Source of the DNA: Meghimatium bilineatum
Lineage: Eukaryota > Mollusca > Gastropoda > Stylommatophora > Philomycidae
NCBI GenBank assembly: GCA_034231615.1
Contig: CM067311.1
Coordinates: 25,572,015-25,636,014 of the forward strand
DNA length: 64,000 nt
Direction: 5' to 3'
Part shown: piece after piece, positions 51,001 to 57,000 of the stretch
Layout: each line of letters begins with the position of its first letter
How positions within the stretch are numbered: position 1 is the stretch's first letter
The notes under the pieces: model-generated
Told to the model about the DNA's origin: nothing
Seen by the model: the letters and a program-made list of their open reading frames with translations, nothing else
Databases searched by the model: none
Program-made: the position numbers and the translations under genes

Positions 51001-54000
51001 TGTTGAGAAGTAAAGGGATAATGTATGTGTAAAAATAAACAGTTTTCAGGTTTTTATCGTCTTCAGTTTTTTTCTAAAGAGCCATTTGTGACTTACTTAT
51101 TGACTCCCCCTCGTACATCAACTAGTTCTTATCAAGGTGCAAACTTTCTATTTCTCTAAAATTACATCAACTAGTTCTTATCAAGGTGCAAACTTTCTAT
51201 TTCTCTAAAATTACATCAACTAGTTCTATATCAAGGTGCAAACTTTCTATTTCTCTAAAATTACATCAACTAGTTCTTATCAAGGTGCAAACTTTCTATT
51301 TCTCTAAAATTACATCAACTAGTTCTATATCAAGGTGCAAACTTTCTATTTCTCTAAAATTACATCAACTAGTTCTTTATCAAGGTGCAAACTTTCTATT
51401 TCTCTAAAAAATATATGAGATTATACTTTCTTGACTCAAATATTTTTGTGAAACAAGACATTTATTAAAAACAAAATATTTCAATGATAAAGTTTTAATG
51501 CAGTTGCTGTAACACGATTTGATCAGTTTTAAGTTTGTAACTTACTTCATTCTCTCCTGGCAGTCGGTTCATGGTACACAAGTGGTTGTGACTGTCAAGT
51601 ACAAGTTCAGTGCAGGAAACAATGTCAAGTGGCATCTGTGTCGTTTCTGATGGTGTTTCTTTGAAATAAGTCTCCCACATTTTCAATAGGGCCTAGATTG
51701 GGACACAATAAATGCTAGGAACAAACATCTTCATAGGTACATAATAACCAAATATAAGTTACACATGTTAACTATATAAAGATAATGCAGGTGATACGCC
51801 AGGAAAAATGTGAGAAGGGGTACAAAGACAGGAGAAAAGTTAAAGAAAATAGAGAAGCATACAAAGTAAGCGTGAACTTTATGCATTCATGTCCTTTGGT
51901 GAAAATGGTAGATCTTATATGTGATTTGTCTTCATTGAAGACTTCCAGTTCTGTGAAAGTTGTCCTGCTGTTTCAGTGTCATATTAAAAGGGTCCTTGAT
52001 ATCCCATGTCCATCGTAGTCTTGGATCTCTCAAGTTCTCATTCCTGGAACCTTTCCCTCCACAATTAAACGTTCTAAAGCATTGTGTCTTTTATATACCC
52101 AAAATGTGTTAGGCTGCATTTTTTGAGTTTTGAGGACTAAATCTTCTATTTTCACGCCTTTTTAAACATCTCTTTTGGATAATCTCTAAGTTTATGATAT
52201 TCTTAGGACCTTTCTATAGCATTGCCTTTCAAATGTTATTTTCCTTTCATTGGCGGATATCGTTGTCAAGTCTCACAACAATATGTTGCCACTGGGAAAG
52301 CATAGCTTCTGAATAGTTCATGAGTTTTTTTGGCATTTGAATATGTCTCAGTAGTTTGCAATTGATTTATCAGTCGGTTGTGATAGTTTATCCATTACCA
52401 TCCTTAATGCATACACTAAGCCAATTACAGGGTTTTTTCAATTTCAATCTTCGAAGCAGTTATTAATAATTCTACCCCAGCAGTTAGGGGGACATCCTGA
52501 CGAGAGTTGCATATAGTGTAATTCACTAGTCAAAGGTGTGAGAGATACTTCATGATATACACAGGCTAGACATGAGTGAGGGAATCAAATAGGATCATGA
52601 TCTTCCCAATGGAAGTAGTTGCTAATCACAGTAAGGTAGCAGAAGAAAGTAATAGAATATTCAAGTAAATAAACACAATATATTAGGTCCACAAATCAGC
52701 TCAACTTCCCTATGGCAGAGACTGGGATTTGTGTCTATACCAAACCCTCTAGATCAATCTCAGCTTATAGACGGAAACATACAGTAGGTATTATATTCAA
52801 TTCCAGAATCAGTAAGTTGTGCATTCAGACGATGAAGTAATCTCTTTAGTTGCTTAACAGTTGTTAGTAACTGCTTGCTCACAACTAAAGGGATTACATC
52901 ATCACCATATGAATGTTCTGGATGCCCAACTTCCTGATTCTGAAACATTCTGACAAAAGCAGAGATCCCCAGTTGAATAACCGAATGACACCCAGACTCA
53001 TATAAGGTTTGTAATCTCAAAAACATGATTGTGTTGGAGTATGTTTAGTCCACAAAGAGAGGCATTCCAGTGTGACAGTATTCCAGGATCATCATGTCCT
53101 GCCAGGAGGGTAGTATATACTTCTGGGCCAACTAGTTCATCATTCTTCTATTCGATCTGATGACCCATCTGCAGTGGTTGTACATCAAGCATTCTCCACC
53201 ACCTAGGAATCTACCACAAAAGAACAAAGGTAGCCTGTTAGCCCACATCTCATCATCCATGGGGAACATTTAATAGCAGATAAAAGGAAGTCGAGATATG
53301 CAGTGACATTGATTATTCCTTCCCAAGTGACAGGTTGCCAGCCTGTCACTTTCTCAACTTTTCCCAACAATTCCTCAACTTTCTTTAGTCACCTCCTACG
53401 ACATGCCTGTAAAGAAGACAGTGGCCCTATTCTTAGCAACCTGAACAAACAGTGCAGGCACGGCTGCCACAGGGGCATTCAAAAAATAATGGTAACATAC
53501 TCTAAAAAATTATTGTCTAGAAACTCAATACAGCCCAAAACTGTGTTGTTGATCGCTATGTCCTGAATAGGATATGCTACAAACCTTTAGCAGTTACATA
53601 TCATTTGATTAACAACATAAAAGCTGCAGTTTGTTTGTCGAGTCTTGTGATAATAATATGAAAATCTAGAGTGTATACTTTATTGGTGTCAGTGAATGTA
53701 TGTACCTGTCTGAACATCTCTGGGAGGTCATAGACATATGTTGTTCCTGAAGACTGTGCCTGATATCTCTTGAGTTGTAGGTGATCCTTAGTCAGGTATG
53801 GAGTGCTTATCAACAAACCATGGAGAGGACCTTGTTTATCTCCATATGCCTCGAACATGATCTGTGCAAACATATTAGCACAATGAATACAACACATTAG
53901 TAATCACATAATGCCGCTTGAGGTGTGGCATGTAAGAATCTTACAGAGTATTAGACTCTTTGCAGTTGAAAATGATGAGAAACTAGCTTTAGTGATGTAT

Positions 54001-57000
54001 GCTATTAACTGGGAATTATAGCTGACAGATGAAAGGAAAACAATTCCAGTTAATTTGACAGTATAGAAACAACATTTCAACAAAATATCAGTCTTTTTTT
54101 CTCTCACTATTCTCTGTGTGCATGTACACACAAGATAACCAGGTCTACTAATTTTCTCTGTAGTTAACTTCTCAGAAGCAACAACACAAACTATTCATGT
54201 TTTTTTTTAAATCACTGGACTAGTTGATTCATAAATGAAATATAATTATCAGTATCAATGTTTTAATTTGTGCTTGAAGAAATGTTAAACCTGGCGAAGA
54301 CTAAAAATATAAGATTGTTATACCTACTGCTATGTCATTCAAGTAAGCTAACAACAGTTCAAGATAACATTAAAACTCACCTGGCCTGTTCTCAGGTCAG
54401 TGACTTCTCTGTACAAACTGATGTCCAAATAATAACCACTCTCATTGGTAATGAAGACCCTAATGGGGAAGCTTGTTCCACCAATTTGGTTGCTGATCCT
54501 GGACAGATTTAAAACATCTCACATATATGACAGGTAATACAGACAGGAAAGTAGACATTAAGAACTACAATATGAAAACCACATTTGAATATCTGGGAGC
54601 AAATGTAAATAGTATTTTAACATTTTATCTTTAACCATGAGCAATTCCTTTTCATCCTCATAATATGCTGACACTACATATCCTATTACAACATTTCTCT
54701 GTCCTCCAATTAGATCCCATCACTAGTCCTGTATTTCCCTTTCTTCCCCTCATCGTTTGTCGGAGAGTTTGCCCTTCGTGATCTCTTGGTTCATCTAGTA
54801 TGCACACCTCTGTAGGTCAACCAGAACTGTTCCCTGTCCCTGTAATTGTTTGACGTGCCCTTGTTATTATAACTCCCATGCTTTAGTTCCCTAAGTCACA
54901 TTTCGAGATTCAAGGCTCTTTCTCATGTTTCTCCCATTATTTAATATAGTATTGTATGTTCGCCCATCACAAGTGATGATGACCATTTTTTTACATCCAC
55001 TTTTGAAAATTCAGTTAGAATTATGACCATGCTTAATAGTTCGTAGATGGCTAATGAGCCCTATTTGAGCTATAAATGTTCTTGGACGGTTCAGACATGG
55101 AATGACCACTGTAGATGGAATTTGGTCTATCCGTGACTTTCTAGCTACTCTCTGATGTTGCGCTGCAGCATTTTTCCTCTTATCACAATAAGATGCGCTC
55201 TTTTTGACTGTAGAGCGCCATGTAGATTTATTTTGTGCAAGTTCTTCCCATGTGTCTTGGTTTATTTCAAACGCTTTCAGTGAGGTCCTTGTAGTGCTTC
55301 TTTTGGCCACCTTGAGATCGTTTACACATCTCCAGCTCACCATAGAGAAGTATAATTTAATATACTCTATCAAATGTAGGAGTTGTGGTATGAAGTATAT
55401 TGGTGAAAATAGTAGGCGTTTGTCTGACAGATTTGCTGAACATTTAAGAGATATCACGAATCATCGTGATTCCCCAGTGGCCATTCATTTCAACAGCCCT
55501 TCACATTATGGTAGCACGGATGTTTCTGTAACTGGTTGCTATTCTGATGATCAGCAATGTCAGTCTTTGGAATATCAGCTCATCTGTCATATGGGAGTCT
55601 TACAACCACACGGCATGAACATTAATCGCCGTTATGTTTGATTTACCCACTTCTTTTTTAATCACATCTACTTTTATATTTTACTGATCCTTGCAACTGT
55701 CTGATTTTGCGCATGTTCATTAGTAAGTATCTTTGTGTTAGCTAGATTTCTGGGTATTTGTAATTTGTCTTTGATGTTACTGTGTGTATCATGTGATTAT
55801 TTTGTATTCTAATCTGTCAATTGTGTATTATTATATGCTATTGTGTTCCGCCATTTACATATCTCGACTCATTGTTTCGTTTCCTCAATTTCTTATTGTA
55901 ATTGATCTACAGATAGGTGCCCCCGCACGTATATGTATTTGTATATGCATATAATTTTACATGGTTTTATGTATCCATACAATTACTTTGGGTCACACAT
56001 CTGTATATGTACATATGCTTGGGTTATAACAATACTTGTGTGAATATCTTCATGTGAACGAATGTTTATGAGAATACATGTATACATCTCTATGTGCGTG
56101 AATGTTCATGTTATTATATGTATATATATTTATGTGAGTGCTTGTTTATGTTAATGCATGTATCTGCATTTTGTGTCATTAGGTACACCTATTTGTGTGT
56201 GAACCCTTACTTGTGTGTGGATGCATTACATTATGCTTGTGCATTATGAGTGGGTATTTTTTGTATATCTATGTATTGATCATGTTAAAGATATATATAT
56301 ATATTTATATATGTTGCTTATATATAATATATATATATATACACACACACACACCTGTGCACGTCTGTATGCACTTGTATGTTTTGATATTTGTATGTAC
56401 TCATATATGTTTGTATATTTGTATGTACTCATATATGTTTGTATATTTGTATGTATGTTTATATATATATGTTAAAATTCAGATGGAATGTCTATATATG
56501 CGTTTAGCTGTGTGACTGCATGTAGGTGTGTGTATATTTTGATGCATATCTATCCTAGATGCTGTCAATTGTTATTTATCCTTGCACATTTCTATGGTCT
56601 CTGTGTCTATTTGTAGCCCCCCCCCCCCGTGACTAATTTCTTTCTCCATCCTTCTCCCTTTATTCTTCTCCTCCCCAGCTAGATAAGCAGCTGTGTAGGA
56701 TGCTGCTCATCAAAGCTTTACACACTATTGAGAGTTGGGGAGTTCTGTGGGTATGAAAGATAGCTCTGGAGAAACACAGATCTATTAGTTTCAATTGCTG
56801 AGCATTAAAACATAACAACAAACCTGAAAGTGAATTTGAGTTCAGCATTGAGTACCCTCAGTTTCCACAGACGAGATCCATAACGCATGATCATACTTCT
56901 CACAGTTTCAACCAGCTGAAAACAACACAATCAAATACAGATGTTACAATAAACACTGTACACCACCTATATATTATATGCAATGTTATATAACAGAACT

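Larger units (their letters stand above)
49475..51408 (+). repeat. ~50-bp minisatellite, about 12 units, split by a mariner
   Basis: Unit ATTACATCAACTAGTTCTAT plus ATCAAGGTGCAAACTTTCTA plus TTTCTCTAAA (49-51 bp). Six units lie left of the mariner (49475-49778) and six right of it (51114-51408). Both halves encode the same repetitive frame by chance. Units differ mainly in TCTATATC/TCTTATC/TCTTTATC. Confidence 0.92.

Noticed and set aside
49475..51408. Regular ~50-bp repeats resembling a CRISPR array
   Set aside because: There are no unique spacers: the whole unit is repeated head to tail, and the locus is in an intron of an animal gene. It is a minisatellite.
56195..56515. Hydrophobic 106-codon frame
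   Set aside because: It translates an AT/GT/AC microsatellite.
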